Made by a program: the position numbers and the translations under genes. A stretch of DNA of 64,000 nucleotides from JAOUEA01 sp963821935 (GTDB taxonomy: Bacteria > Actinomycetota > UBA4738 > HRBIN12). A model generated the notes under the pieces. That model made no database searches. It was not told the DNA's origin and was given only the letters and a program-made list of their open reading frames with translations. Positions 35,255 to 44,475 of this stretch are shown here, in pieces (position 1 is the first letter of the stretch; each line of letters starts with the position of its first letter). Location of the stretch: positions 992,001 through 1,056,000 of the forward strand of contig CAWGFM010000005.1 in assembly GCA_963821935.1 (NCBI GenBank), in the 5' to 3' direction.

Positions 35255-35285
35255 TTATCCACGGTGTGGATATCGTTGTGGAATG
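35255..35285. promoter_or_regulatory. DnaA-box cluster outside the origin
   Basis: TTATCCACG (35255-35263, 8/9), TGTGGATAT (35265-35273, reverse, 8/9) and TGTGGAATG (35277-35285, reverse, 6/9) are packed in 31 bp between two genes, 28 kb from dnaA. Order and spacing resemble the cluster before dnaA. It sits just past the 3' end of crgA, not at a promoter. Confidence 0.6.
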
Positions 35286-35302
35286 AACCACATACGTGTG
35301 AT

Positions 35303-35560
35303 TCAGCGCCAGTACGTCGTTCCCACGAATCCGGCCCCGATGAGCCCCAGGCCGACCCAGAGCCAGACAGGCGAGGCCGAGCCGTCGGTGCCGGGCACCA
35401 GGCCGATGTAGTTGAGCACGATGATGAGCACCCCCACCGACATGAGGACGATGAGCAGGGGGCCGTACCAGCGGGGGCTGGACTTCGGTTTGGCCTTGGG
35501 GGTCGAACCGATCTGGTATCGACGGCCCTGCGGTCTCTTGCGGCCTTTGGACTTGGGCAT
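35303..35560 (-). CDS. crgA: Cell division protein CrgA
   Basis: An 85-residue membrane protein with two helices (about 31-51 and 64-82), a basic cytoplasmic N-terminus MPKSKGRKRPQGRRYQI and the conserved SPRWYGPLLIVLMSVGVL. CrgA recruits septal proteins such as FtsI and is found only in Actinobacteria, near the origin. ATG at 35560; upstream frame is noncoding. Confidence 0.92.
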   Translation of the reverse strand: MPKSKGRKRPQGRRYQIGSTPKAKPKSSPRWYGPLLIVLMSVGVLIIVLNYIGLVPGTDGSASPVWLWVGLGLIGAGFVGTTYWR

Positions 35561-35649
35561 CTCAGCCCAGGATGGTACCCGGGTGGACGTGCGGGCGGAT
35601 GCTCCCGCAGGGTGGCGCGCCCGCTCTCGCCCAGCCACTCGAAGGGGGG

Positions 35650-37467
35650 TTAGCCGGCGTCTTCTACCTGGGTGTTGCCCAACCAACTCTCGTACAACCC
35701 GGCGTAGACGCCGCCAGCGGTCACCAGCTGGTCGTGGAGGCCCTGCTCCACGAGGCGCCCGTGGTCGAACACCAGGACGCCGTCGGAATGCTCGGCCGTC
35801 GACAGGCGGTGCGCGATCGTCACCGTCGTCCGCCCGGCAGAGAGCCTCCGAAGGGCCTCCGTGATGCGCGCCTCGGTGGCAGGGTCGACGGCGCTGGTCG
35901 CCTCGTCCAGGATCAGCAACCCCGGGTCGGCGATCTGCGCGCGCACCAACGCGATCAGCTGGCGTTCGCCGACCGAGAGCTGCTCGCCGCGCTCGCCCGC
36001 CCGCGTCTCCAGCCCGTCCTGCAGCGAACGCACCCATGCGCTCAGCCCCAGTTCCTCGAAGGCAGCGTCCACCTCACGGTCGGTCGCCCCCTCGCGGCCC
36101 ACCTTGACGTTCTCCCGCACGGTCCAGTCGAACAGGAACCCGTCCTGCGGCACCATGCGGATCGCGATCCGTCGCGACGACGGTTCGATCTGGCGCAGGT
36201 CGACGCCGCCCACCTCGATGACGCCCTCCGCGGGGTCGGCCAGCCGGGTGAGCAGCTTGGCGAAGGTCGTCTTGCCGCTCCCGGTCTCGCCCACGATCGC
36301 CATGTGGGAGCCCGCGGGCACCGTGACGTCGATCTCCTGGAGCACGGGCCGTCCGTCCCGGTAGGCGAACGTCAGGTCGCGCGTGACTACGTCGAGGGCG
36401 CCGTGCGTGGGCAGCCGCACGCCGTCCGCCGGCTCCTCGATCTCGACCGGCAGATCCAGCACGGCCAGGATCTTGCGCCAGCCCGCGATCGCGGTCTGGG
36501 TCTCGGCATAGATCTCGGGCAGGTCCTCGAACACGCCCAGGAAGACGTCGCCGAGGAACAGGAACGCCGTCACGGTGCCGAACGTCAGCCCCCATCCCGG
36601 GCCGAACAAGGCTCCCACCGCGATGACCACCGAGAGCGTGAGCGCGTAGAACACGCTGGACATGGGCCACAGCGTCGCGGCGCGCAGATGCGCCTTCACC
36701 TCTGCGTCGTAGCGACGGCCGATCGCCCTGGTGACCCGGCCGTGGATCGTTTCGTCCAACCCGTACGCGCGCACCACCGCGGCGCCCATCACGCTCTCCG
36801 AGACCTCACTGAGCATCTCGCCGACCCGCGTGCGGGCAGCATCGAATGCAGCCGACAGCCGCGACTGCATCGACCCCATGATCACGACGAGCGGCACCAT
36901 GAGCAGCACGACCACGATCGACAGCTGCCAGGAATAGAAGAGCATCAGCGCCAACGCCCCGAATGCCTGCACGAACGAGATCAGCCACGCGATGCCGCCC
37001 CACTCCGTGAACTGCTGCAGGGAGTCGGCGTCCACCGTGACGCGCGCCACGAACACACCCCGCTTCTCCTCGGACTGCTCGGCGATCGAGAGGCGGTGGA
37101 TGTGCGCGAAGGTCCGAACCCGCAGGTTCAGCAGCGCCTCTTCGGAGGTGCGGACCAATCGGCGCGCGGCGGCTCGGCCCGCCAGGAACGCGACCGTGAC
37201 CAGCGCGAACGCCAGAGCACAGATCCCGTACACGAACCGTGGCTTGAACTCGGGGTCGAACCCGTGGTCGAAGACCTGTTGCACCAGCACGGGGGTGACC
37301 AGCGACACCACGGTGAAGCCCAGCGACACGACCAGCGTGAATCCCAGGCCCTTGCGCAGCTCCGGGCTCTCCCGCACCCCTCGGCGGAGCACCCCGAACG
37401 AGCCCTTCAGCTCCTCGGGCACCGGCAGCTCGGCATCCTGTCCGCGCAACATGGTGAGCTCGTCCAC
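35650..37467 (-). CDS. ABC exporter half-transporter, catalytically complete NBD
   Basis: A 605-residue type IV ABC exporter: six transmembrane helices (to about 330) and an NBD with Walker A GETGSGKTT (393-401), Walker B LLILDE (catalytic Glu522) and switch His553 in IAHRLST. Its signature is altered to LSVGERQ (497-503) instead of LSGGQ. With the partner overlapping upstream this makes a heterodimeric exporter whose second ATP site is degenerate. Substrate unknown; lipid or drug export is typical. Confidence 0.92.
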   Translation of the reverse strand: MDELTMLRGQDAELPVPEELKGSFGVLRRGVRESPELRKGLGFTLVVSLGFTVVSLVTPVLVQQVFDHGFDPEFKPRFVYGICALAFALVTVAFLAGRAAARRLVRTSEEALLNLRVRTFAHIHRLSIAEQSEEKRGVFVARVTVDADSLQQFTEWGGIAWLISFVQAFGALALMLFYSWQLSIVVVLLMVPLVVIMGSMQSRLSAAFDAARTRVGEMLSEVSESVMGAAVVRAYGLDETIHGRVTRAIGRRYDAEVKAHLRAATLWPMSSVFYALTLSVVIAVGALFGPGWGLTFGTVTAFLFLGDVFLGVFEDLPEIYAETQTAIAGWRKILAVLDLPVEIEEPADGVRLPTHGALDVVTRDLTFAYRDGRPVLQEIDVTVPAGSHMAIVGETGSGKTTFAKLLTRLADPAEGVIEVGGVDLRQIEPSSRRIAIRMVPQDGFLFDWTVRENVKVGREGATDREVDAAFEELGLSAWVRSLQDGLETRAGERGEQLSVGERQLIALVRAQIADPGLLILDEATSAVDPATEARITEALRRLSAGRTTVTIAHRLSTAEHSDGVLVFDHGRLVEQGLHDQLVTAGGVYAGLYESWLGNTQVEDAG

Positions 37468-39248
37468 TACCGCTCACCTCGTTCATAGGCCCGGATGATC
37501 GCGGCGTACTCCGGCTGGGTGGCCAGCAGCTGCAGATGCGATCCCGTGGCCTCGACGCGTCCACGCTGCAGGAAGATCACCCGGTCCGCGAGGCTGATCG
37601 TGGAGAGCCGATAGGCCACGACCACCAGGGTCGTCGCCAGCTCACGCCGCAACCCGCCTAGGATCTCCGCCTCGATCGAGGGGTCGACGGCGCTGGTGGC
37701 GTCATCCAGGATCAGCAATCGGGGGGCTCGCACCAGCGCCCGGGCCAGCGCGACGCGCTGACGCTCCCCGCCCGACAGCGTGTAGCCGCGTTCGCCCACG
37801 ACCGTGTCGTAGCCGTTGGGCAGCGCGCGGATGAAGCGGTCGCACACGGCGATCTCGGCCGCGCGCACGACCTGCTCGTCGCTCGCGCCCGAGTCCAGCG
37901 CGATGTTCGAGCGCACGCTCTCGGCGAACAGGAAGCTCTCCTGGAAGACCACGGCGACCGACTCACGCAGGGATCCCACGTCGACACCACGCAGATCCAC
38001 AGCGCCGATCTCCACATGCCCCTGGTCGGGGTCGACGAGGCGCACCATGAGCTGGGTCAACGTGCTCTTGCCCACGCCGGTCTGGCCGACGATGGCGACC
38101 GACTCGCCGGGGCTCACCTCGAACGTGACCCCCTCGAGCACCGGCGCGTAGGCCTCGTACTCCAGGCGAAGGTCATGCACGTGCAGGCCCAGCGGGCCGT
38201 CGGGCAACGGCGTGCCCTCGCGGGCCGGCGTCACAGTGACCGGCTCCTTGAACACTTCCTCGATGCGATCCCAGCCCACGACCGCCCGCGGCAGCTCGGC
38301 CAGGATCCAGCCGATGAACCGCATGGGCCAACTCAAGAGCTGGAAGAGAGCCACGAAACCGATCAGGTCGCCCAACGTGATGTCCCCGCTGGCCACCCGT
38401 GCCGATCCCACGGCGAGCAGCAGCACGATGGCCATGGTCGGTAGGGCGTCGAGCGCCGCTTCGAAGGTGGCTCGGATCGTGCCACCTTCCACGCGGGCGT
38501 CGCGCAGGGCGTCTGCGCGGTCCCACAACCGGCGCGTCTCGGCGTCTTCGCGGCCGAGGGTCTTGACGACCATGGCGCCATCGATGGACTCGTGCGCGAC
38601 CGCGCTCACCTCACCGATCCGCTCCTGCGCTCGTTGCGCAGGCTCCTCCATGCGACGGGCGAAGATACGGTTCATGACGGCCAGCGAGGGGAAGACCACG
38701 AAGCCCACCAGGGCCATCCACGGATCGGTCATCACCAGGGCGACCAGGGCCAGCACGGTGAGCACGACGATGCCCACCGCGAACGGTACCGGCCAGAACA
38801 CGTCGACCGCGGCCTTGACGTCGGCCTCCATGTGGGCCAGCAGCTCGCCGGTCGGAGTCTCGCGGTGGTACCGCAGGGACAGCTCGCGGTAGCGCTCGGC
38901 CACCCGGGTGCGCAGGGTGGCCATGACCCGCTCGCCGGCCACGCCCGAGTAGTAACGGCGCAGCATGATGCCGAGCGCCCGCCCCGCCCCACCGAGCATC
39001 AGGGCAGCCACGGCGACCCACACCTTCGAGCTGTCCAGGTCTCCTTCGAACGCCGGTCGCAGCACCTCGTCGGTCGCTCGTCCGAGGGCCTCGGTGAGCC
39101 ATAGGGAGGCGAACGCGAACAGCACGGCACCGGTCACCGAGGCCGCGAACGGCTTCGGATGCATGCGGATGTATGAGCCGATCAACCGCATGCCGCGGCG
39201 GAAGATCGCACGGTCGACCACTTGCACAGATGGCGTCGTCGCTTGCAT
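37467..39248 (-). CDS. ABC exporter half-transporter, degenerate NBD
   Basis: A 593-residue exporter half with Walker A GQTGVGKST (388-396) and normal signature LSGGERQ (491-497), but Walker B ends LLILDD so the catalytic Glu is Asp516, and the switch His is Tyr546 (VVAYRLST). These are the changes expected in one half of asymmetric exporters such as TM287/288. The stop overlaps the partner start by 1 nt. AAAGGTCCC precedes the ATG. Confidence 0.92.
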   Translation of the reverse strand: MQATTPSVQVVDRAIFRRGMRLIGSYIRMHPKPFAASVTGAVLFAFASLWLTEALGRATDEVLRPAFEGDLDSSKVWVAVAALMLGGAGRALGIMLRRYYSGVAGERVMATLRTRVAERYRELSLRYHRETPTGELLAHMEADVKAAVDVFWPVPFAVGIVVLTVLALVALVMTDPWMALVGFVVFPSLAVMNRIFARRMEEPAQRAQERIGEVSAVAHESIDGAMVVKTLGREDAETRRLWDRADALRDARVEGGTIRATFEAALDALPTMAIVLLLAVGSARVASGDITLGDLIGFVALFQLLSWPMRFIGWILAELPRAVVGWDRIEEVFKEPVTVTPAREGTPLPDGPLGLHVHDLRLEYEAYAPVLEGVTFEVSPGESVAIVGQTGVGKSTLTQLMVRLVDPDQGHVEIGAVDLRGVDVGSLRESVAVVFQESFLFAESVRSNIALDSGASDEQVVRAAEIAVCDRFIRALPNGYDTVVGERGYTLSGGERQRVALARALVRAPRLLILDDATSAVDPSIEAEILGGLRRELATTLVVVAYRLSTISLADRVIFLQRGRVEATGSHLQLLATQPEYAAIIRAYERGER

Positions 39249-39499
39249 GGGACCTTTCGGAAACGGAACGAAGAACCGATCGGAACGCGCTCGACCCGCA
39301 ATCGTACGAAGTCGAGCGGTGGGAGTCAGGGCCGGCGGAGGCGCCCGCGCTCGAGATCGTACGCACCAAGGGTCGGCGCCGGAGGGCGCCGCTTCGACAC
39401 GATCGCGAGCGCAGGGTCAGGTCACGACTCCGATGGTCCCACTTCGACGCCCACGGTGTAAACCCCTGCCCCAAGTTGCACCCTGCATCGGGCGCCGCG
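39249..39499. other. Divergent intergenic region between ABC exporter and acyl-CoA ligase
   Basis: This 251-bp region has no credible gene. It contains two copies of an 8-mer related to TCGTACGA (39301-39309 area, a perfect palindrome, and 39357-39365) and GGCGCCGGAGGGCGCC (39375-39390). They could be operator sites for a shared regulator, but no promoter is clear. Confidence 0.4.
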
Positions 39500-41245
39500 A
39501 TGATGCGCCTCATGACCGATGAACGCGCCTGGTTCGATGCATATCCGTCCGACGTGCCGCGCTCGCTGGCGCCCTATCCGAAGGAACCACTGTTCGCGTT
39601 GCTCCGCAGCGCCGTGGCGGGGTTCCCGGATCGCCCCGCGCTGGCGTTCTTCGGGGCGCACATGTCCTACCGAGAGCTCATGTCGGAGGTGGAGCGTTGC
39701 TCAGCGGTGCTGGCCGGGCTGGGCGTCCGTCAGGGCGATCGTGTCGGCATGATCCTGCCCAACTGCCCCGAGTACGTCATCGTGTTCTTCGCGTGTCAGC
39801 GCATCGGAGCCGTCGCGGTCGGCAACAACCCGCTCTACACCGAGCGCGAGCTCGAGCACCAGATCAACGATTCCGGTGCCACGGTCATGATCGTGCTGGA
39901 CCAGATCTACCACCGGTTCGGCCGGGTGCGCGAGGCCACCGGCGTGCGCGAAGTCATCGCCGTCAAGCTCAATCACTACATGCCGGCACCCATCAAGTGG
40001 CTCGCGCCGTTGAAGTTCAAGTCCGACGCGAAGAAGCAGGGAACCCCGATGCCGTTCGTGCCGGCCGGTCACGCGGTGCGGTGGTGGGCCGATGTGATGA
40101 ACGATGCCGGGCCGGTTCCGCCGGAGGCAGTGGTCGACGATCCCGAGCACGACATCGCCGCGTTGGTGTACACCGGCGGCACGACCGGGTTGTCCAAGGG
40201 CGCGATGCTCTCGCACGCGAACCTGGTCGCCAACGCTCGCCAGGCATCGGCGTGGTTGAACGTGGTACGCCAGGGAGAGGACGGCATCGTGGCCGCTCTG
40301 CCCTTCTTCCACTCGTTCGGCACGCTGGTGATGGATTTCTCGATCACCAAGGCGGCGAAGCTCGTCCTGTTGCCCAGGTTCGAGATCGACATGGCGCTGA
40401 AAGCCGTGTCCAAGGAGAAGCCCACGTTGTTCCCGGGCGTGCCGCGCATGTACCTGGCGCTCAACCAGGATCCACGGACGCCCAAACACGATCTCGCGTC
40501 GTTGAAGGCCTGCATCTCGGGAGCAGCCCCGCTGCCCATGGCCGTGGCCCAGGCATTCGAACGCATCACCGGCGGAGCCAAGGTGGTCGAGGGTTACGGG
40601 CTCACCGAATGCTCGCCGGTCACACACGCCAACCCCTTGGTCGGCGAGCGCAAAGAGGGCTTCATCGGCCTGCCGCTCCCCGACACCGATGTGAAGCTGG
40701 TCGACCTCGACGAGCCCGACCGTGAGGTCGCCCGGGGCGAACGAGGAGAGATGTGCATCAGCGGACCGCAGGTGATGCTGGGCTACTGGAACCGCCCCGA
40801 CGAGACAGCCCTCATGATCCGGGACGGATGGCTGCACACCGGCGACGTTGCGATCATGGACGACGACGGCTACTTCCAGATCGTGGACCGCATCAAGGAC
40901 ATGATCCTGGTGTCGGGGTTCAACGTGTACCCCACCGAGATCGAAGCCGTGCTCTTCCACCACCCCAAGATCCTGAAGTGTGCGGTGGTGGGGTTGCCGG
41001 ACGACACCACCGGGGAACGGGTGAAGGCCTACATCGTGCTGAAGCCGGGAGAGACCGCCACCGCCGAGGAGATCACGTCGTGGTGCCGCGACCCCGATCA
41101 AGGTCTCACGGGCTACCGGGTGCCCAAGGACATCGAGTTCCGCGAGTCGCTGCCCGAGACGCTGATCGGCAAGGTGCTGCGTCGCGTGCTCCAGGAGGAG
41201 GAACGCGCAGATCGGGAGGGCGCCCCGACCGCGCCCGCGCCCTGA
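39500..41245 (+). CDS. Long-chain acyl-CoA synthetase (AMP-dependent ligase)
   Basis: A 581-residue adenylate-forming enzyme activating a carboxylic acid to its CoA thioester. Motifs: YTGGTTGLSKGAMLSH (P-loop-like), VVEGYGLTECSP, GWLHTGDVAIMDDDG and DRIKDMILVSGFNVYPTEIE; the C-terminal catalytic Lys is in LIGKVLRR. Best match is the FadD group. Three in-frame ATGs (39500, 39503, 39512) have no Shine-Dalgarno to choose between them. Followed after 3 nt by a GNAT gene. Confidence 0.92.
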   Translation: MMRLMTDERAWFDAYPSDVPRSLAPYPKEPLFALLRSAVAGFPDRPALAFFGAHMSYRELMSEVERCSAVLAGLGVRQGDRVGMILPNCPEYVIVFFACQRIGAVAVGNNPLYTERELEHQINDSGATVMIVLDQIYHRFGRVREATGVREVIAVKLNHYMPAPIKWLAPLKFKSDAKKQGTPMPFVPAGHAVRWWADVMNDAGPVPPEAVVDDPEHDIAALVYTGGTTGLSKGAMLSHANLVANARQASAWLNVVRQGEDGIVAALPFFHSFGTLVMDFSITKAAKLVLLPRFEIDMALKAVSKEKPTLFPGVPRMYLALNQDPRTPKHDLASLKACISGAAPLPMAVAQAFERITGGAKVVEGYGLTECSPVTHANPLVGERKEGFIGLPLPDTDVKLVDLDEPDREVARGERGEMCISGPQVMLGYWNRPDETALMIRDGWLHTGDVAIMDDDGYFQIVDRIKDMILVSGFNVYPTEIEAVLFHHPKILKCAVVGLPDDTTGERVKAYIVLKPGETATAEEITSWCRDPDQGLTGYRVPKDIEFRESLPETLIGKVLRRVLQEEERADREGAPTAPAP

Positions 41246-41248
41246 TCC

Positions 41249-41791
41249 GTGGATCCGATCGACTGGGACCTGGGCGACGGCGTCTGCGTCCGGACGTTCG
41301 TTCCCGACGACGATCAGGAGCTGTTCGAGCTCGTCGAGGCCAACCGCGACCGGCTCCACGCCTGGATGCCCTGGGAGCCCACCACGACGGGGCCTGCGGA
41401 CACGCGGCAGTTCATCGAACGAGGGCTGGCATCCGAACACGACCGTGAGGCCAACGGCGTCTGGATCGACGGCCGGCTGGCGGGCAGCATCGGGATGACC
41501 GTGAACGTCATGGACCGGAACGCCGAGATCGGCTATTGGATCGACCGGGGTGCCGAGGGTCGAGGAATCATCAGCAGAGCCTGCGAACGGTTCTGCTCGC
41601 TCGCGTTCGACGAGCTCGGCCTGCACCGCGTCGCGATCCATGCGGCGGCCGACAACACCAGGAGCCGCGCTGTGGCCGAGCGTCTCGGCATGACGCAGGA
41701 GGGCGTGGCTCGCGGCGGCGGCCGTGTGCCCGAGGGATTCGTGGACCTGGTGGCCTACGCGGTGCTGGCGGACGAGTGGGCCGACCGGTAG
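41249..41791 (+). CDS. RimJ/RimL-type GNAT N-acetyltransferase
   Basis: A 180-residue GNAT: NAEIGYWIDRGAEGRGIISRAC contains the acetyl-CoA loop, and LHRVAIHAAADNTRSRAVAERLGM is the typical C-terminal block of RimJ/RimL and spermidine-like acetyltransferases. GTG start. Its last 37 bp overlap the 3' end of the opposite-strand flippase gene. Confidence 0.88.
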   Translation: MDPIDWDLGDGVCVRTFVPDDDQELFELVEANRDRLHAWMPWEPTTTGPADTRQFIERGLASEHDREANGVWIDGRLAGSIGMTVNVMDRNAEIGYWIDRGAEGRGIISRACERFCSLAFDELGLHRVAIHAAADNTRSRAVAERLGMTQEGVARGGGRVPEGFVDLVAYAVLADEWADR

Positions 41792-42936
41792 CGCCGGCGG
41801 TGCGCGAAGGCGGCGACGGCACCGAGCGGCAACGGAAGCCAGAACGACACGAGACGGTATGCCAGCACCGCGATCACGGCGTTGCCGGCTCCCACCCCTG
41901 CCAGCGTCAGCAGACCGGTGAGGCCGGCTTCCACGAAACCGAGCCCGCCGGGCGTGATGGGGATCATGGCCAGCACCATGGCGGCGGAGTAGGCCAAGAG
42001 CACCAGCGTCGGACGGGGGAGTGATCCGGTCGCCGTGATCGCGGCGAGCAGCGCGAAGTAGTCGAAGAGCCAGTTGCCCAGCGCGAACAGCAGCGCCTTC
42101 CACCAGGACCTGCCCAGTGCGGACAGCACCTCGTTGCGCTGCGCGAGGAGTCGATCGGGCAGATCGGTCACCGGTGGCGTGTTGCGTTGCACACGGTTGC
42201 GGAGCCGCTGGATACCGACCGCCAGCTTGCGGAGCGCACCGTCGCGAGTGACCAGCACCCACCCGAGCACGAAACCCAGCACGAACACGATCCCGCCGAG
42301 CCATGCGGCCTGCGACAGGCCCTGAGGCACGGGCTGGCCGAGCAGCGCGGTCGGTACCGTCAGCAGCGGCAGCATGAACAGCGTGCCGGTGCTGATGACG
42401 GACGAGGCGGTGAGGCTGGTCGCCACCAACGTGCCGTCGACCCCGGAATCGGTCAACATGCGCCACTGCATCGCCCCACCGGCTGCGGCCCCGCCCGGCA
42501 CCACGCGACTGAAGGCGTTGGACGCCAGTTGCGCGGTCGCCACGCCGAACCACCCTTTCGAGCGGAGCGCCAGACGCTGGAGTCCCCAGATGCAGACGAA
42601 GCTCGCCGCCTCGCACGCCAGCATCACCAGGAACCACGCGGGGTCCAGGTCGAGCAGCTTCGGCCAGCTCTCCAATACCTCCAGCAGGCTGGGCCACAGG
42701 ACGTAGAGCGCGATCAACGTGATCAGCAGGAATGCCAAGCGCAACAAGATGCCTCGGCGGTTGCTGCGCACGCTCTCCCGAGCGTTGTTCGATGCGAGCA
42801 GTCCTGATTCGGCGGATGCCGGCGGGTCGACCCGGGCCATGTTCGGCACGAACGGGTGACGACCCTCCTTCGGGTCCCGCCGGGCAGAGCCGGGGGTGCG
42901 CCGGCGGGTCCCGCTCGTGGAGGGCTCGTCGGTCAT
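41755..42936 (-). CDS. Flippase-like integral membrane protein (LPG synthase TM / UPF0104 family)
   Basis: A 393-residue protein with a charged cytoplasmic N-terminus (about 1-50) and some eight transmembrane helices. The family motifs VVPGGAAAGGAMQWRML and MIPITPGGLGFVEAGLTGLL are clear. The group includes lipid flippase domains such as those of MprF. ATG at 42936 chosen; a start at 42972 is possible but extends into noncoding-like sequence. Confidence 0.85.
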   Translation of the reverse strand: MTDEPSTSGTRRRTPGSARRDPKEGRHPFVPNMARVDPPASAESGLLASNNARESVRSNRRGILLRLAFLLITLIALYVLWPSLLEVLESWPKLLDLDPAWFLVMLACEAASFVCIWGLQRLALRSKGWFGVATAQLASNAFSRVVPGGAAAGGAMQWRMLTDSGVDGTLVATSLTASSVISTGTLFMLPLLTVPTALLGQPVPQGLSQAAWLGGIVFVLGFVLGWVLVTRDGALRKLAVGIQRLRNRVQRNTPPVTDLPDRLLAQRNEVLSALGRSWWKALLFALGNWLFDYFALLAAITATGSLPRPTLVLLAYSAAMVLAMIPITPGGLGFVEAGLTGLLTLAGVGAGNAVIAVLAYRLVSFWLPLPLGAVAAFAHRRRYRSAHSSASTA

Positions 42937-43030
42937 GGAACGGATGGTTCCCTGGAGGTGCGCCGGGCACACCCGGATCGCGTCACGTCATCGCTCTGCC
43001 GGAGCCGCGGAAGGGGCCATCGAGCTCAGG

Positions 43031-43795
43031 TTACCGGGAGCCCCGCATCGTCGTGTCCGTCGTGTGGGCCACGCGCTCGACCGGCAGCGCCACGACCTCA
43101 CCCACGATCAGGGTCGCTGGAGGACCGATGGAGGCATCCGCGGCCACCGTCGCCAGGGTGCGCAGCGTGCCGGTCGCAACCCGCTGATCGTCGGTCCATG
43201 CCCATTGGACGATCGCGCACGGCTCGTCCGGGTCGCGACCGGCACGAACCAGGGTGGCGCACGTGTCCGCGAGCTTGCCCGCAGCCATCAGGACCACGAG
43301 GGTGTCGGTGGCGGTGGCCATACGCGCCAGGTCCACGGTGTCATCCGCATGGGCCGTCGACCCGGTCACGACGGCGAAGGAACGGGCGATCCCGCGATGG
43401 GTCAGGGGGATGCCGGCCGCGGCAGGAGCCGCGACCGCGCTCGTGATGCCCGGAACCATCTGCACGGGAACACCCGCCTCGATGCACGCCTGCATCTCCT
43501 CGCCACCTCGCCCGAACACGTAGGGATCACCGCCCTTCAGCCGGACGACGATGTCGCCGGACAGTGCGCGGCTGACCAGCAAGGCGTCGATCCGGTCCTG
43601 GGGAAGAGCCGAAAGGCCGGGTTCCTTGCCAACGTAGATGCGCTCGGCATGCGAGGGCGCGAGGTCGAGCAGTGCCGGGGCCACGAGGCGGTCGTACACG
43701 ACCACGTCGGCGCCGGCCAACGCACGGGCGCCGCGCACCGTGATGAGCTCGGGATCACCCGGGCCGGCGCCCACTAGGAGGACCTGACCGGTCAC
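43031..43795 (-). CDS. cobA: Uroporphyrinogen-III C-methyltransferase
   Basis: A 254-residue SUMT that methylates uroporphyrinogen III twice to precorrin-2, first step to siroheme (and cobalamin). Motifs VGAGPGDPELITVRGARAL and VVRLKGGDPYVFGRGGEE are diagnostic, and PAAAGIPLTHRGIA follows. GTG overlaps the upstream stop (GTGA). Last gene of the sulfur operon, it supplies the siroheme of sulfite reductase. Confidence 0.95.
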   Translation of the reverse strand: MTGQVLLVGAGPGDPELITVRGARALAGADVVVYDRLVAPALLDLAPSHAERIYVGKEPGLSALPQDRIDALLVSRALSGDIVVRLKGGDPYVFGRGGEEMQACIEAGVPVQMVPGITSAVAAPAAAGIPLTHRGIARSFAVVTGSTAHADDTVDLARMATATDTLVVLMAAGKLADTCATLVRAGRDPDEPCAIVQWAWTDDQRVATGTLRTLATVAADASIGPPATLIVGEVVALPVERVAHTTDTTMRGSR

Positions 43796-44475
43796 GAGGA
43801 TGCCTCGTCGGCCGGGGGCACGCTCCGGCCGACGTGGGTGGGAAGCAGGCGGGCGCGGAGTCTGATGGCGAGCTCATCGCCTCGGCCCTCGTGGACCAAG
43901 GCCGTGGCTTCATCCAGGTCGAGGGCCTCGTGCCAGCGCGTGGCGCGCTCTGCGAACGACGGCAGCGCAGGCATGGTCTCGGCTCGCACCCGGCGCAGGA
44001 CCGCGACGACCTCGGACCATTCTTCCCCGAACTCCTCGGACAGCTGCAGGCGGAGCCGCTTCGCGAGGGCAGGTGATGCCCCGCCGGTGGAGATCGCCAC
44101 GATCAGCTCACCACGACGCACCACGCTGGGAGTTGCCCAATCGCAGTTCGGAATATCGTCAAGTACATTGACCAATACGCGTCGACCGCGTGCTTCGCGC
44201 GCGATCGCATCGCGCGTACCGGTGTCACGGCTCGCCGCCACGCACACGAAGGCGCCGTTGAGATCGTCGGCGTGCCACGTGCGGCGTTCGACGCGGACGC
44301 CCTCGATCGTTTCGAGCTCGTCCAGGCGCTCGGTCGGGCCTTCGGCGATCACCAGCACGTCGTCGGCGCCCGCAGCCAGCAGGCCCTCCACCTTGCCGTC
44401 GCTGACCGCGTCGGTGCCCACCACCACGCAACGCCGACCCGCCAGCTCGAGCATGACCGGGTAGCCGAAGGGCAT
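43792..44475 (-). CDS. Precorrin-2 dehydrogenase / sirohydrochlorin ferrochelatase (Met8/CysG-N type)
   Basis: A 227-residue protein: NAD-binding domain (ELAGRRCVVVGTDAVSDGKVEGLLAAGADD), NVLDDIPNCDWATPSVVRRGELIVAISTGGASPALAKRLR with the Asp and region used for both dehydrogenation and chelation, then a helical C-terminus. Together with cobA it completes siroheme synthesis. The usual GGG of the NAD motif is VGTDAVSDGK, a slight variant. ATG overlaps the cysH stop by 1 nt. Confidence 0.88.
   Translation of the reverse strand: MPFGYPVMLELAGRRCVVVGTDAVSDGKVEGLLAAGADDVLVIAEGPTERLDELETIEGVRVERRTWHADDLNGAFVCVAASRDTGTRDAIAREARGRRVLVNVLDDIPNCDWATPSVVRRGELIVAISTGGASPALAKRLRLQLSEEFGEEWSEVVAVLRRVRAETMPALPSFAERATRWHEALDLDEATALVHEGRGDELAIRLRARLLPTHVGRSVPPADEASS

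Noticed and set aside
41249..41791. Horizontal transfer of accessory genes in 16-54 kb
   Set aside because: I saw no mobility genes and no obvious change of base composition or codon use by eye; a real test needs computed composition.
39701..42970. A 1089-codon minus-strand frame
   Set aside because: Shadow of the acyl-CoA ligase, GNAT and flippase genes; His/Arg/Gly-rich with no motif.
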